Shown here: one piece after another, positions 49,888 through 58,824 of the stretch
How positions within the stretch are numbered: the first letter of the stretch is position 1
Layout of the letters: every line of letters begins with the position of its first letter
Assembly: GCA_047608075.1 (NCBI GenBank)
Contig: JBLKRX010000003.1
Span: forward strand, 62,001 to 126,000
Reading direction: 5' to 3'
DNA length: 64,000 nt
Source: Ferdinandcohnia humi_A
Lineage (GTDB): Bacteria; Bacillota; Bacilli; Bacillales; Bacillaceae_L
Translations under genes and position numbers: made by a program
Notes under the pieces: model-generated
The model's input: the letters and a program-made list of their open reading frames with translations, nothing else
What the model was told of the DNA's origin: nothing
Databases searched by the model: none

Positions 49888-49938
49888 TGAGTTTACGCAT
49901 AAACTAAACCTAGTTTTCTCTAAAGAAGGTGAGACAAA

Positions 49939-50964
49939 GTGATAACTCTATCAAATGTGAAAAAGGTATACCAGTCAAAGAAAAATTCCGTTACGGCAGT
50001 AAATAACATAAATCTGGAAATTAAAGAAGGCGAGATCTTTGGAATCATTGGTTACAGTGGTGCCGGTAAAAGTTCCTTGATACGACTTCTAAATGGTCTT
50101 GAAACCCCCACTGAGGGAAAGATTTCTGTTGCAGGTCATGATATTACTTCGATTAATGGAAAAGAATTACGCGATGCTCGAAAAGAAATTAGCATGATTT
50201 TTCAGCACTTTAATCTTTTATGGTCAAGGACTGTTAGAGAAAACATCGCTTTTCCTTTAGAAATTTCTAAAATATCGAAAATAGAAAGAGACAAAAGAGT
50301 TTTAGAACTTATCAAGCTCGTTGGTCTTGAAGGAAGAGAGGATGCTTATCCTTCACAACTCAGTGGAGGACAAAAACAACGGGTTGGGATAGCAAGAGCC
50401 CTTGCTAATAACCCGAAGGTATTATTGTGTGATGAGGCAACTTCTGCTTTAGATCCTCAAACAACAGATTCAATTTTAGATTTATTGGTGGATATAAACG
50501 AGAGACTTGGATTAACAATCGTATTAATCACCCACGAAATGCATGTCATTCGTAAAATTTGTCACCGTGTAGCTGTTATGGAGGAAGGTAGATTTGTTGA
50601 GCAAGGTCGTGTCCTGGATGTATTCAAGAAACCACAGGCAACTATCACGAAACGCTTTGTACAACAGGTTACAGAACCAGAAGAAACAAAGGAAACAATT
50701 CAACACCTATTACATCAATATCCAAATGGTAGGGTGATTCAACTAACATTTGTTGGAGAGTCAGCAGAAAAGCCATTAATCACAAGTTTGATTCGAGACT
50801 TCAAGATTGATGTAAACATTTTGCAAGGAAAAATTTCTCAAACACAAAATGGTTCTTATGGCACGTTGTTCATTCATATTGATGGGGATATGAATGAGGT
50901 CAATTCAGCAGTCGATTACATCAAACAACAACAAGTAGAAGTTGAGGTGATCGAAAATGCTTAA
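49939..50964 (+). CDS. metN: Methionine ABC transporter ATPase MetN
   Basis: Cytoplasmic ATPase of 341 residues. Walker A is GYSGAGKSS (about 38-46), the signature is LSGGQKQRVGIA, Walker B is VLLCDEATSALD, and a C-terminal NIL/ACT-like domain (about 262-338; VIQLTFVGESAEKPLI) senses methionine for transport inhibition. GAAGGTGAG precedes GTG 49939. It overlaps metP by 8 bp. A SAM riboswitch governs the operon. Confidence 0.96.
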   Translation: MITLSNVKKVYQSKKNSVTAVNNINLEIKEGEIFGIIGYSGAGKSSLIRLLNGLETPTEGKISVAGHDITSINGKELRDARKEISMIFQHFNLLWSRTVRENIAFPLEISKISKIERDKRVLELIKLVGLEGREDAYPSQLSGGQKQRVGIARALANNPKVLLCDEATSALDPQTTDSILDLLVDINERLGLTIVLITHEMHVIRKICHRVAVMEEGRFVEQGRVLDVFKKPQATITKRFVQQVTEPEETKETIQHLLHQYPNGRVIQLTFVGESAEKPLITSLIRDFKIDVNILQGKISQTQNGSYGTLFIHIDGDMNEVNSAVDYIKQQQVEVEVIENA

Positions 50965-51661
50965 GGAATTCCAAGAACTAGTTAAGTGGGAAAAACAAGC
51001 TGCTGACTTTGAACGTTTGGATTGGGACAAGTTCGGAGAGGCAACAATTGAAACTCTGTACATGACGTCGATATCAGTACTAGCAACATTTATTATCGGC
51101 TTATTCCTCGGTTTAGTTTTATTTTTAACTGATAAAGGCAATGCCTGGGAAAACTCTTTTATAAACCGATTTGTTTCTGCAATTGTAAATATATTTAGAT
51201 CGATTCCATTTATTATATTAATTGTTTTACTAATCCCTTTTACAAAAATAGTGATGGGTTCCATGCTAGGACCAAATGCTGCTTTACCTTCACTTATCAT
51301 TGGTGCAGCCCCATTTTATGCAAGGATGGTTGAAATAGCACTACGTGAAATTGACAAAGGTGTAATTGAAGCATCTCACTCAATGGGGGCAACAAATGGA
51401 ACAATCATTTTTAAAGTTTTAATTCCGGAATCACTACCAGCTCTAATTTCCGGTATAACTGTAACAACTATCTCATTAGTAAGCTTTACTGCGATGGCTG
51501 GTGTTATTGGAGCTGGTGGGTTGGGGCATTTTGCATACCTTTACGGGTTCCAAAGTAATAAACCAATTATTACATTTATCGCAACAGTAGCCATTTTAAT
51601 TTTGGTATTTATCATTCAATTCATGGGTGATTTCTTTACAAAACATACAGATAAGAGATAA
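50957..51661 (+). CDS. metP: Methionine ABC transporter permease MetP (MetI)
   Basis: Inner-membrane permease of 234 residues with five helices. A cytoplasmic N-terminal stretch of about 35 residues, longer than the E. coli protein, precedes helix 1. The EAA loop reads EIDKGVIEASHSMGATNGTII and contacts MetN. ATG 50957 overlaps the metN stop region by 8 bp, giving coupled translation; metQ follows 16 bp later. Confidence 0.95.
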   Translation: MLKEFQELVKWEKQAADFERLDWDKFGEATIETLYMTSISVLATFIIGLFLGLVLFLTDKGNAWENSFINRFVSAIVNIFRSIPFIILIVLLIPFTKIVMGSMLGPNAALPSLIIGAAPFYARMVEIALREIDKGVIEASHSMGATNGTIIFKVLIPESLPALISGITVTTISLVSFTAMAGVIGAGGLGHFAYLYGFQSNKPIITFIATVAILILVFIIQFMGDFFTKHTDKR

Positions 51662-51677
51662 CAGGAGGAATAGATAC

Positions 51678-52520
51678 ATGAAAAGATTTTTATTCGTACT
51701 AGTAATTGGACTACTATCTTTCACACTAGCAGCTTGTGGCGGTGGCAATGATGAAGCTGGTGAAGGTGGAGGAAGCGAAGCAGAAGGAAATAAAAAGTTA
51801 GTTGTAGGAGCATCTGCTGTTCCACATGCAGAAGTACTTGAAAAAGCAAAGCCACTTTTAAAGGAGAAAGGTATCGACCTAGAAATTGAGGTATTTACCG
51901 ATTACATTTTACCAAATGTAGCTTTACACGAGAAAGATATCGATGCAAACTACTTCCAAACACCTGGATATCTAGAATTACAATTAGAAGACAATCCAGA
52001 CTTTGATTTTGTAAGTGTTGGTGAAATTCATAAAGAGCCAATTGGAATTTATTCGAAAAAATATAGAAATCTTAATGAGCTTCCTGATGGAGCAAAGATT
52101 ATTATGAGTAACTCATTCAGTGACCATGGACGTATTTTACCTATCTTCGAAAAAGAAGGCCTTATTACACTTAAAGAAGGCGTTGGCAACCAAGCACGAG
52201 TAGAGGATATTGTAGATAATCCAAAAAATCTTGATTTCTCAACATTAATTGAAGCGAAATTACTTGCTACTTCATTTGAAAATGGAGAAGGAGATGCAGT
52301 AGTAATTAATACAAACTATGCACTTGAAGGCGGAGTAAACATTAAAGATGAAGGTATCGCATTTGAAGGTGAAGATGTTGTACCAGCTAACCTAATTGTT
52401 GTGAACAAAGGTGACGAAAACCGCGAAGAAATTAAAGCACTGGTTGAGGTCCTAAAATCAGACGAAATTAAGAAGTTTATTGAAGAAGAATATGCAGGGG
52501 CAGTAATCACTGTCCAATAA
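51678..52520 (+). CDS. metQ: Methionine-binding lipoprotein MetQ
   Basis: Lipid-anchored substrate-binding protein of 280 residues (NlpA family). The signal peptide ends in the lipobox LAAC (Cys20), followed by a Gly/Glu/Ser linker. KLVVGASAVPHAEVLE and DYILPNVALHEKDIDANYFQTPGYL are MetQ hallmarks that form the methionine pocket. ACAGGAGG precedes ATG 51678; the longer frame lies within metP. It closes metNPQ ahead of a terminator. Confidence 0.96.
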   Translation: MKRFLFVLVIGLLSFTLAACGGGNDEAGEGGGSEAEGNKKLVVGASAVPHAEVLEKAKPLLKEKGIDLEIEVFTDYILPNVALHEKDIDANYFQTPGYLELQLEDNPDFDFVSVGEIHKEPIGIYSKKYRNLNELPDGAKIIMSNSFSDHGRILPIFEKEGLITLKEGVGNQARVEDIVDNPKNLDFSTLIEAKLLATSFENGEGDAVVINTNYALEGGVNIKDEGIAFEGEDVVPANLIVVNKGDENREEIKALVEVLKSDEIKKFIEEEYAGAVITVQ

Positions 52521-52587
52521 TTCAGAGGTTCCTATGTCAAGGTGTTGCCCATTTGGTGGGGGAACGTAGAAAATAGATACAAATTGG

Positions 52588-52618
52588 AAGACCAAATCTC
52601 ATAAGATTTGGTCTTTTT
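52588..52618 (+). terminator. Terminator of metNPQ
   Basis: AAGACCAAATCT-CATA-AGATTTGGTCTT, a perfect 12-pair stem followed by TTT. Confidence 0.9.
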
Positions 52619-52998
52619 AAATGGTTTACGAAAAAGATGGTACTCATGTTAATTAGGATTCACAGTTTTTATCAATCAGTCGAGCATTCGGACAACCTCC
52701 AATTTACAGGATGTCTTGTCAAAAGTCTTACCTTTTTTTAGTTATTACTCTTCTTATCTTTACATCCCTAATATTTCAGTTTATAAAAAAATGTCGAGTT
52801 CCTTGTAGTAAATCGAAGGGATATTCCGTAATTTTGCATCTTATACCGATAAAGAAGCTCTCTGCAGGTTATAGATTGTGAGAACGGAATATATCGGAGT
52901 GTACCGTCTTTGAGCTAACAACTGGAAGCTGTTAATATTATAAATGTGATTTCTAGCACAAAAAACGAAGGGATTGGTTCACTATTAATCAAATACGC
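52619..52998. other. Gene-free stretch after metNPQ
   Basis: About 380 bp in which I see no supported coding region, repeat or RNA; it should contain the promoter of the small gene that follows. Confidence 0.4.
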
Positions 52999-53016
52999 TT
53001 GAATTATACGACAGAA

Positions 53017-53169
53017 ATGGAAAAAGCGATGCATCAAGCACATGGAATAGGCTATGAAGCATATAGTCGTAAATTTGAGGAACGTTTAAAAGTCGAACAA
53101 AGGCGTGAAATGGAATATAAACGCGGCAGATTACTTGTTGCTGAAGTAGATCGTAGAATTTTTACTTAA
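53017..53169 (+). CDS. Small basic protein, possible gene
   Basis: Open frame of 50 residues, MEKAMHQAHGIGYEAYSRKF then a charged helix ERLKVEQRREMEYKRGRLLVAE. It has no Cys and no membrane segment. No start codon has a good ribosome binding site: ATG 53017 and ATG 53029 lack one, and TTG 52999 is in frame. In its favour, a perfect hairpin terminator lies 23 bp after the stop codon and codon use looks like its neighbours. The protein is not recognised; its reality is uncertain. Confidence 0.45.
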   Translation: MEKAMHQAHGIGYEAYSRKFEERLKVEQRREMEYKRGRLLVAEVDRRIFT

Positions 53170-53191
53170 CCATACTAAACTAATGAAAAGA

Positions 53192-53223
53192 TAGAACCAG
53201 TGTGAAAACACTGGTTCTTTTAA
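53192..53223 (+). terminator. Terminator after the small gene
   Basis: AGAACCAGTG-TGAAAA-CACTGGTTCT followed by TTTA; a perfect ten-pair stem. Confidence 0.85.
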
Positions 53224-53379
53224 AAATTATGCAAAAAAAAAGACGACATGCATACAAGATATATCCTTATATATTATAGAATGTTTTAGTTGAAGATGTG
53301 AAAAATAAACCTACAAGTTGCAAGTCTACTTTACATATCTCACCTAAAAAATTGTAAGTTTATTCCCGAGTTGTAAAGG

Positions 53380-53408
53380 TTGATATCACTTTTAATTTGT
53401 TATAAGAT
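53380..53408 (+). promoter_or_regulatory. Promoter of the suf operon
   Basis: TTGATA (53380) and TAAGAT (53403) with a 17-bp spacer. Immediately downstream ATGAGAATAAA occurs twice in tandem (53413-53434), a possible regulator site in the leader. The preceding 150 bp show nothing else. Confidence 0.55.
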
Positions 53409-53494
53409 TGTAATGAGAATAAAATGAGAATAAAGTTTTGACTTTATTTGTCAATACAATACAAAATTTTTTTTGTCTAATGGAGGTAGTAGTA

Positions 53495-54280
53495 ATGGCA
53501 GGATCAACATTAGTAATTAAAGATCTTCATGTTGAGATTGATGGCAAGGAGATTTTAAAAGGTGTAAACCTTGAAATTAAAGGCGGAGAAATCCACGCAA
53601 TCATGGGACCAAACGGTACTGGTAAATCAACTTTATCTTCGGCAATTATGGGTCACCCAAAATATGAAGTAACAAGTGGTAGTATTACACTTGATGGCGA
53701 AGATGTATTAGAAATGGAAGTAGATGAGCGTGCTCGTGCAGGTCTATTCCTTGCTATGCAATACCCAAGTGAAATTAGTGGGGTTACCAACGCTGACTTC
53801 CTACGTTCTGCAATTAATGCTAGACGTGAAGAAGGCGATGAAATTTCTCTTATGAAATTTATCCGTACAATGGATAAAAATATGGACTTCTTAGAAATGG
53901 ACCCTGATATGGCACAACGTTACTTAAACGAAGGCTTCTCAGGTGGAGAAAAGAAGCGTAATGAAATTTTACAATTGATGATGCTTGAGCCAAAAATTGC
54001 AATTCTTGATGAAATTGACTCAGGGCTAGATATTGACGCATTAAAGGTTGTTTCTAAAGGGATTAATGAGATGCGTGGAGAAGAGTTTGGTTGCTTAATC
54101 ATCACTCACTACCAACGCTTACTTAACTATATTACACCTGACAAAGTACATGTTATGATGCAAGGACGCGTTGTTAAATCTGGTGGTCCAGAATTAGCTC
54201 AGCGTTTAGAAGCAGAAGGATACGATTGGATTAAAAAAGAACTAGGTATTGAAGATGAAACTGTAGGTCAAGAAGCGTAA
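53495..54280 (+). CDS. sufC: Fe-S cluster assembly ATPase SufC
   Basis: ABC-type ATPase of 261 residues, energising the SufBCD scaffold. Walker A is GPNGTGKST (about 35-43), the signature is FSGGEKKRNEI, Walker B is IAILDEIDSGLDIDAL; the deviant SGGEKKR signature is typical of SufC. ATG 53495 has TGGAGGT seven bases upstream; in-frame TTG 53438 does not. First gene of sufC-D-S-U-B. Confidence 0.97.
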   Translation: MAGSTLVIKDLHVEIDGKEILKGVNLEIKGGEIHAIMGPNGTGKSTLSSAIMGHPKYEVTSGSITLDGEDVLEMEVDERARAGLFLAMQYPSEISGVTNADFLRSAINARREEGDEISLMKFIRTMDKNMDFLEMDPDMAQRYLNEGFSGGEKKRNEILQLMMLEPKIAILDEIDSGLDIDALKVVSKGINEMRGEEFGCLIITHYQRLLNYITPDKVHVMMQGRVVKSGGPELAQRLEAEGYDWIKKELGIEDETVGQEA

Positions 54281-54297
54281 GCGTTAGGAGGATTATT

Positions 54298-55605
54298 ATG
54301 ACTATTGATACGAAATTACCATTTGATAAGGACTATGTCAGAGGTTTTTCGTCGAAACTTGGTGAACCAAGCTGGCTACAGAATCTTCGCTTACAAGCTC
54401 TTGAACAAGCAGAAGAACTTCCAATGCCTAAGCCTGACAAAACCAAAATTGACAACTGGAACTTTTTCCAATTTTCAAGCCATGATGTGGAAAGTGCTCC
54501 TTATCGCTCAATTGACGAATTACCAGAAGAGATTAAATCACTGATTAATATAGAAGCAGAAAAAAATATCTATATTCAACGTAATAACACTCCTGCTTAT
54601 ATTTCTTTATCAGAAGAAGTGAAAGCAAGTGGTGTCATTTTTACCGATATCCATACAGCAGCTCGTGAACACAGTGAGCTATTACAAAAGTATTTTATGA
54701 AAGACGCTGTGAAAATTGATGAACATCGTCTTACAGCTTTACATGCTGCACTAGTAAATGGTGGTGCATTTGTATATGTACCTAAAAATGTTGAAGTAAA
54801 GGTACCGCTACAGGCAGTATATATTCATGATAACCCTGAAGCAGCATTATTTAACCATGTTATCGTTGTTGCGGATGATAATAGCTCAGTAACATATGTA
54901 GAGAACTATTTCTCAACAAATGAAACAGCCAATACTGTAGCTAATATTATCTCTGAGGTTATTGCACATACGAATGCAAAAATTACTTATGGAGCTGTAG
55001 ATACGTTAGCTAAGGGGATTACAACTTATGTGAATCGCCGTGGACATATTGGCCGTGATAGTAGAATTGAATGGGCTCTAGGACTAATGAATGACGGAGA
55101 TACCATTTCTGAAAATACAACTAACCTAATGGGTGACGGTTCCTTTGGAGATACAAAAACGGTTGTTGTAGGTCGCGGGGAACAGAAGCAAAACTTTACA
55201 ACAAAGGTAATCCACTTTGGTAAGCACTCAGAAGGATATATCCTTAAGCACGGTGTAATGAAGGATAGCGCAAGCTCAATCTTTAATGGTATTGGTAAAA
55301 TTGAACATGGCGCTTCAAAATCAAATGCTGAGCAGGAATCAAGAGTACTAATGCTTAGTGAAAAAGCACGTGGAGACGCAAACCCAATTCTTTTAATTGA
55401 TGAAGATGATGTAACAGCTGGTCACGCAGCGTCTGTTGGTCGTGTAGACCCAATCCAATTATATTATCTAATGAGCCGTGGTATACCGAAGACAGAGGCA
55501 GAGCGTCTAGTTATTCATGGATTCCTTGCGCCAGTTGTAAATGAACTCCCAATCGAAGGAGTTAAGAAACAATTAGTTGAGGTAATTGAAAGGAAAGTAA
55601 AGTAA
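54298..55605 (+). CDS. sufD: Fe-S cluster assembly protein SufD
   Basis: Scaffold subunit of 435 residues with the SufBD right-handed beta-helix core. C-terminal hallmarks are HGASKSNAEQESRVLMLSEKARGDANPILLIDEDDVTAGHAAS and LYYLMSRGIPKTEAERLVIHGF. It partners SufB and SufC in building clusters and in iron acquisition. TTAGGAGG precedes ATG 54298, 17 bp after sufC; its stop codon overlaps the sufS start by one base. Confidence 0.96.
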   Translation: MTIDTKLPFDKDYVRGFSSKLGEPSWLQNLRLQALEQAEELPMPKPDKTKIDNWNFFQFSSHDVESAPYRSIDELPEEIKSLINIEAEKNIYIQRNNTPAYISLSEEVKASGVIFTDIHTAAREHSELLQKYFMKDAVKIDEHRLTALHAALVNGGAFVYVPKNVEVKVPLQAVYIHDNPEAALFNHVIVVADDNSSVTYVENYFSTNETANTVANIISEVIAHTNAKITYGAVDTLAKGITTYVNRRGHIGRDSRIEWALGLMNDGDTISENTTNLMGDGSFGDTKTVVVGRGEQKQNFTTKVIHFGKHSEGYILKHGVMKDSASSIFNGIGKIEHGASKSNAEQESRVLMLSEKARGDANPILLIDEDDVTAGHAASVGRVDPIQLYYLMSRGIPKTEAERLVIHGFLAPVVNELPIEGVKKQLVEVIERKVK

Positions 55606-56825
55606 TGAATATCAAAGATATTCGTAGTATGTTCCCAATTTTAGAGCAAAAGGTAAACGGTAAACAGCTAGTTTATCTAGACAGTGCTGCTACTTCCCAA
55701 AAGCCTGTCCCTGTTATTGAAGCAATTGATCGTTATTACCGAGAGTATAATTCAAATGTTCATCGCGGTGTTCATACACTTGGTACGAGAGCAACTGATG
55801 GATACGAAAATGCACGTGAAAAGGTAAGAAAGTTTATAAATGCTTCTTCTATCCAAGAAGTTATTTTTACTAGGGGAACAACAACTGCTCTCAATTTGGT
55901 TGCAACTAGCTATGGTCGTGATAATCTCCAAGAGGGAGACGAAATCGTTATAACTTATATGGAGCATCACGCGAACATCATTCCATGGCAACAAATTGCA
56001 AAAGTAACGGGTGCAACACTTAAATATATTCCACTTCAGGAAGATGGAAGTATTGCACTTGCAGACGTAGAAGCTACTGTGACAAACAATACAAAAATTG
56101 TTTCTGTTATGTTGGTTTCAAATGTATTAGGTTCAATTAACCCTATTAAGGAAATTACAGAAATTGCACACCGAAACGGTGCGATTATGGTAGTTGACGG
56201 TGCACAAGCAGCACCTCATATGAAAATCGATGTAAAAAGCCTGGATTGCGACTTCTTGGCATTTTCAGGACATAAAATGTGTGGTCCGACAGGTATCGGT
56301 GTCTTATATGGGAAAAAGGCGTTGCTTGACAAAATGGAACCAATTGAAACTGGCGGTGAAATGATTGATTTCGTAGGTTTGTACGAATCGTCATGGAAGG
56401 AGCTACCGTGGAAATTTGAGGCAGGTACTCCAATTATTGCTGGGGCAATTGGACTAGGAGCTGCAATCGACTTTTTAGAGGAAATAGGACTTGATAATAT
56501 TGCTAAGCATGAGCATAAATTAGTGGATTATGCAGTTGAGCGTTTATCTACGATAGACGGTTTTACAATGTATGGTCCAAAGCAACGTGCAGGTTTAGTT
56601 ACTTTTAATGTCGAGGATGTGCATCCACATGATGTAGCAACAGTCTTAGACGCAGAAGGTATAGCTGTAAGGGCTGGTCATCACTGTGCCCAACCTTTAA
56701 TGAAATGGTTAAAGGTATCAGCTACTGCTCGTGCAAGTTTTTACCTCTATAATACAGAGGCAGAAATTGATAAACTAGTTGAAGGACTCATTAAAACAAA
56801 GGAGTATTTCAGCAATGGATTCTAA
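55605..56825 (+). CDS. sufS: Cysteine desulfurase SufS
   Basis: PLP-dependent desulfurase of 406 residues that yields persulfide sulfur from cysteine. The PLP Lys lies in FLAFSGHKMCGPTGIGVLYG, the catalytic Cys in RAGHHCAQPLM (about 361), and EHHANIIPWQ and SNVLG are typical of group II (SufS) enzymes. It hands sulfur to SufU. The TAATG junction with sufD and the 11-bp overlap with sufU show tight coupling. Confidence 0.97.
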   Translation: MNIKDIRSMFPILEQKVNGKQLVYLDSAATSQKPVPVIEAIDRYYREYNSNVHRGVHTLGTRATDGYENAREKVRKFINASSIQEVIFTRGTTTALNLVATSYGRDNLQEGDEIVITYMEHHANIIPWQQIAKVTGATLKYIPLQEDGSIALADVEATVTNNTKIVSVMLVSNVLGSINPIKEITEIAHRNGAIMVVDGAQAAPHMKIDVKSLDCDFLAFSGHKMCGPTGIGVLYGKKALLDKMEPIETGGEMIDFVGLYESSWKELPWKFEAGTPIIAGAIGLGAAIDFLEEIGLDNIAKHEHKLVDYAVERLSTIDGFTMYGPKQRAGLVTFNVEDVHPHDVATVLDAEGIAVRAGHHCAQPLMKWLKVSATARASFYLYNTEAEIDKLVEGLIKTKEYFSNGF

Positions 56826-57255
56826 CATAAACCTTGATACCTTGTATCGCCAAGTGATTATGGATCATTATAAAAAACCGAGAAACAAAGGCGTTATTCA
56901 AGAAGGCTCACTAACAGTTGATATGAATAACCCTACTTGTGGAGATCGAATTCACTTAACCCTTAAGGTTGAAGAGGGAAAAGTAATTGATGCTAAATTT
57001 GATGGAGAAGGCTGTTCAATTTCGATGTCATCAGCATCTATGATGACTCAGGCTATTAAAGGCAAGAAAATTGAAGATGCAGTTAAGCTTTCAAAAATTT
57101 TCTCAGACATGATGCTTGGTAATGAGTATGATGATAACATCGATTTAGGAGATATCGAAGCATTACAAGGTGTTTCTAAATTTCCAGCACGAATTAAATG
57201 TGCGACATTGGCTTGGAAAGCAATGGAGAAGGGATTACAAGAAGAACAAAATTAG
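56815..57255 (+). CDS. sufU: Zinc-dependent sulfurtransferase SufU
   Basis: Sulfur acceptor of SufS, 146 residues. The three Zn-ligand Cys (NPTCGDR, GEGCSIS, IKCATLAW) and the Asp in CGDR are all present; the GEGCSISMSSASMM Cys accepts persulfide by ligand exchange. An 18-residue insertion relative to IscU (KGKKIEDAVKLSKIFSDMM) is typical of SufU. ATG 56815 with AAAGGAG upstream lies inside the sufS 3' end. SufU replaces SufE/IscU in Firmicutes. Confidence 0.96.
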   Translation: MDSNINLDTLYRQVIMDHYKKPRNKGVIQEGSLTVDMNNPTCGDRIHLTLKVEEGKVIDAKFDGEGCSISMSSASMMTQAIKGKKIEDAVKLSKIFSDMMLGNEYDDNIDLGDIEALQGVSKFPARIKCATLAWKAMEKGLQEEQN

Positions 57256-57319
57256 CTGTGAGCGAGTCATGATTAGCACCATAATCATGATTCACCACAT
57301 TGGAATGGAGTGAAAAAGA

Positions 57320-58717
57320 ATGGCAAAGAAGATGCCTGAAATCGGCGATTATAAATATGGCTTTGCAGATAAAGACGTCTCTATATTCCGTTCAAAGCGT
57401 GGATTAACAAAGGAGATTGTAGAAGAAATCTCTCGTATGAAGGGTGAGCCCGGGTGGATGCTAGATTTCCGTCTAAAGTCATTGGAGCACTTCTATAATA
57501 TGCCAATGCCACAATGGGGTGGAGACCTAAAAAGCTTAAACTTTGATGAGATTACGTATTATGTTAAGCCTTCAGAGAAATCTCAAAAATCTTGGGATGA
57601 AGTTCCAGCAGAAATCAAAGCTACTTTTGATAAACTAGGAATTCCTGAAGCTGAGCAAAAATACCTTGCGGGTGTTTCTGCACAATACGAATCTGAGGTT
57701 GTATATCACAATATGAAGGAAGATCTTGAAGCTCTAGGTATCGTATTCAAGGATACGGATACTGCTCTAAAAGAAAACGAAGATATTTTCCGTGAGCACT
57801 GGGCAAAGGTAATTCCTCCTACGGATAATAAGTTCGCAGCATTGAACTCGGCTGTTTGGTCTGGTGGATCATTCATCTATGTACCACCTGGTGTTAAAGT
57901 AGATACTCCATTACAAGCGTATTTCCGTATCAACTCAGAAAACATGGGTCAATTTGAGCGTACATTAATAATTGTTGATAAGGGCGCACACGTACACTAC
58001 GTAGAAGGCTGTACAGCCCCTGTTTATACAACAAACTCACTTCACAGTGCAGTTGTTGAAATCATCATTAAAGAAGGCGCTTATTGCCGTTACACCACAA
58101 TTCAAAACTGGGCAAACAATGTATATAACCTAGTTACGAAGCGTGCTGTGTGTGATGCTAACGCAACAATGGAATGGATCGATGGAAACATTGGTTCAAA
58201 ATTAACAATGAAATACCCAGCAGTTATCCTTCGCGGAGAGGGTGCACGTGGTATGACACTTTCAATCGCAATCGCTGGTAAAGGTCAGCACCAAGACGCT
58301 GGAGCAAAAATGATGCACCTTGCACCAAACACATCTTCGACGATTGTTTCTAAATCGATTTCGAAGCATGGCGGTAAAGTAACATACCGTGGTATCGTTC
58401 ACTTCGGACGTAAAGCTGATGGCGCACGTGCTAATATCGAATGTGACACATTAATTATGGATAATCAGTCTACTTCAGATACAATTCCTTATAATGAAAT
58501 TCTAAACGACAATATTTCATTAGAGCACGAAGCTAAGGTTTCTAAGGTATCAGAAGAGCAATTATTCTATCTAATGAGCCGTGGTATTTCTGAGCAAGAA
58601 GCAACAGAAATGATCGTAATGGGCTTCATTGAGCCATTTACAAAAGAACTTCCAATGGAATATGCGGTAGAAATGAACCGTCTTATCAAGTTCGAAATGG
58701 AAGGCTCTATCGGATAA
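57320..58717 (+). CDS. sufB: Fe-S cluster assembly protein SufB
   Basis: Scaffold subunit of 465 residues, the most conserved of the operon. It has FDEITYYVKPSEKS, the beta-helix core (YVEGCTAPVYTTNSLHSAVVE with the Cys that takes part in persulfide transfer), and the end LMSRGISEQEATEMIVMGFIEPF. It assembles clusters with SufC and SufD. TGGAGTG precedes ATG 57320. Last gene before a terminator. Confidence 0.97.
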   Translation: MAKKMPEIGDYKYGFADKDVSIFRSKRGLTKEIVEEISRMKGEPGWMLDFRLKSLEHFYNMPMPQWGGDLKSLNFDEITYYVKPSEKSQKSWDEVPAEIKATFDKLGIPEAEQKYLAGVSAQYESEVVYHNMKEDLEALGIVFKDTDTALKENEDIFREHWAKVIPPTDNKFAALNSAVWSGGSFIYVPPGVKVDTPLQAYFRINSENMGQFERTLIIVDKGAHVHYVEGCTAPVYTTNSLHSAVVEIIIKEGAYCRYTTIQNWANNVYNLVTKRAVCDANATMEWIDGNIGSKLTMKYPAVILRGEGARGMTLSIAIAGKGQHQDAGAKMMHLAPNTSSTIVSKSISKHGGKVTYRGIVHFGRKADGARANIECDTLIMDNQSTSDTIPYNEILNDNISLEHEAKVSKVSEEQLFYLMSRGISEQEATEMIVMGFIEPFTKELPMEYAVEMNRLIKFEMEGSIG

Positions 58718-58734
58718 TTCAAATAAATCCTGTG

Positions 58735-58773
58735 ATAACTCGTTTGGGGGGACTCAAACGGGTTATTTTTATA
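58735..58773 (+). terminator. Terminator of the suf operon
   Basis: ATAACTCGTTTG / CAAACGGGTTAT (one G-U pair) with a GGGGGACT loop, followed by TTTTA. Confidence 0.85.
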
Positions 58774-58824
58774 CTTATACCACAAACTGAGGCAACCATG
58801 GCTTTTATCTCATGGAGGGATATT

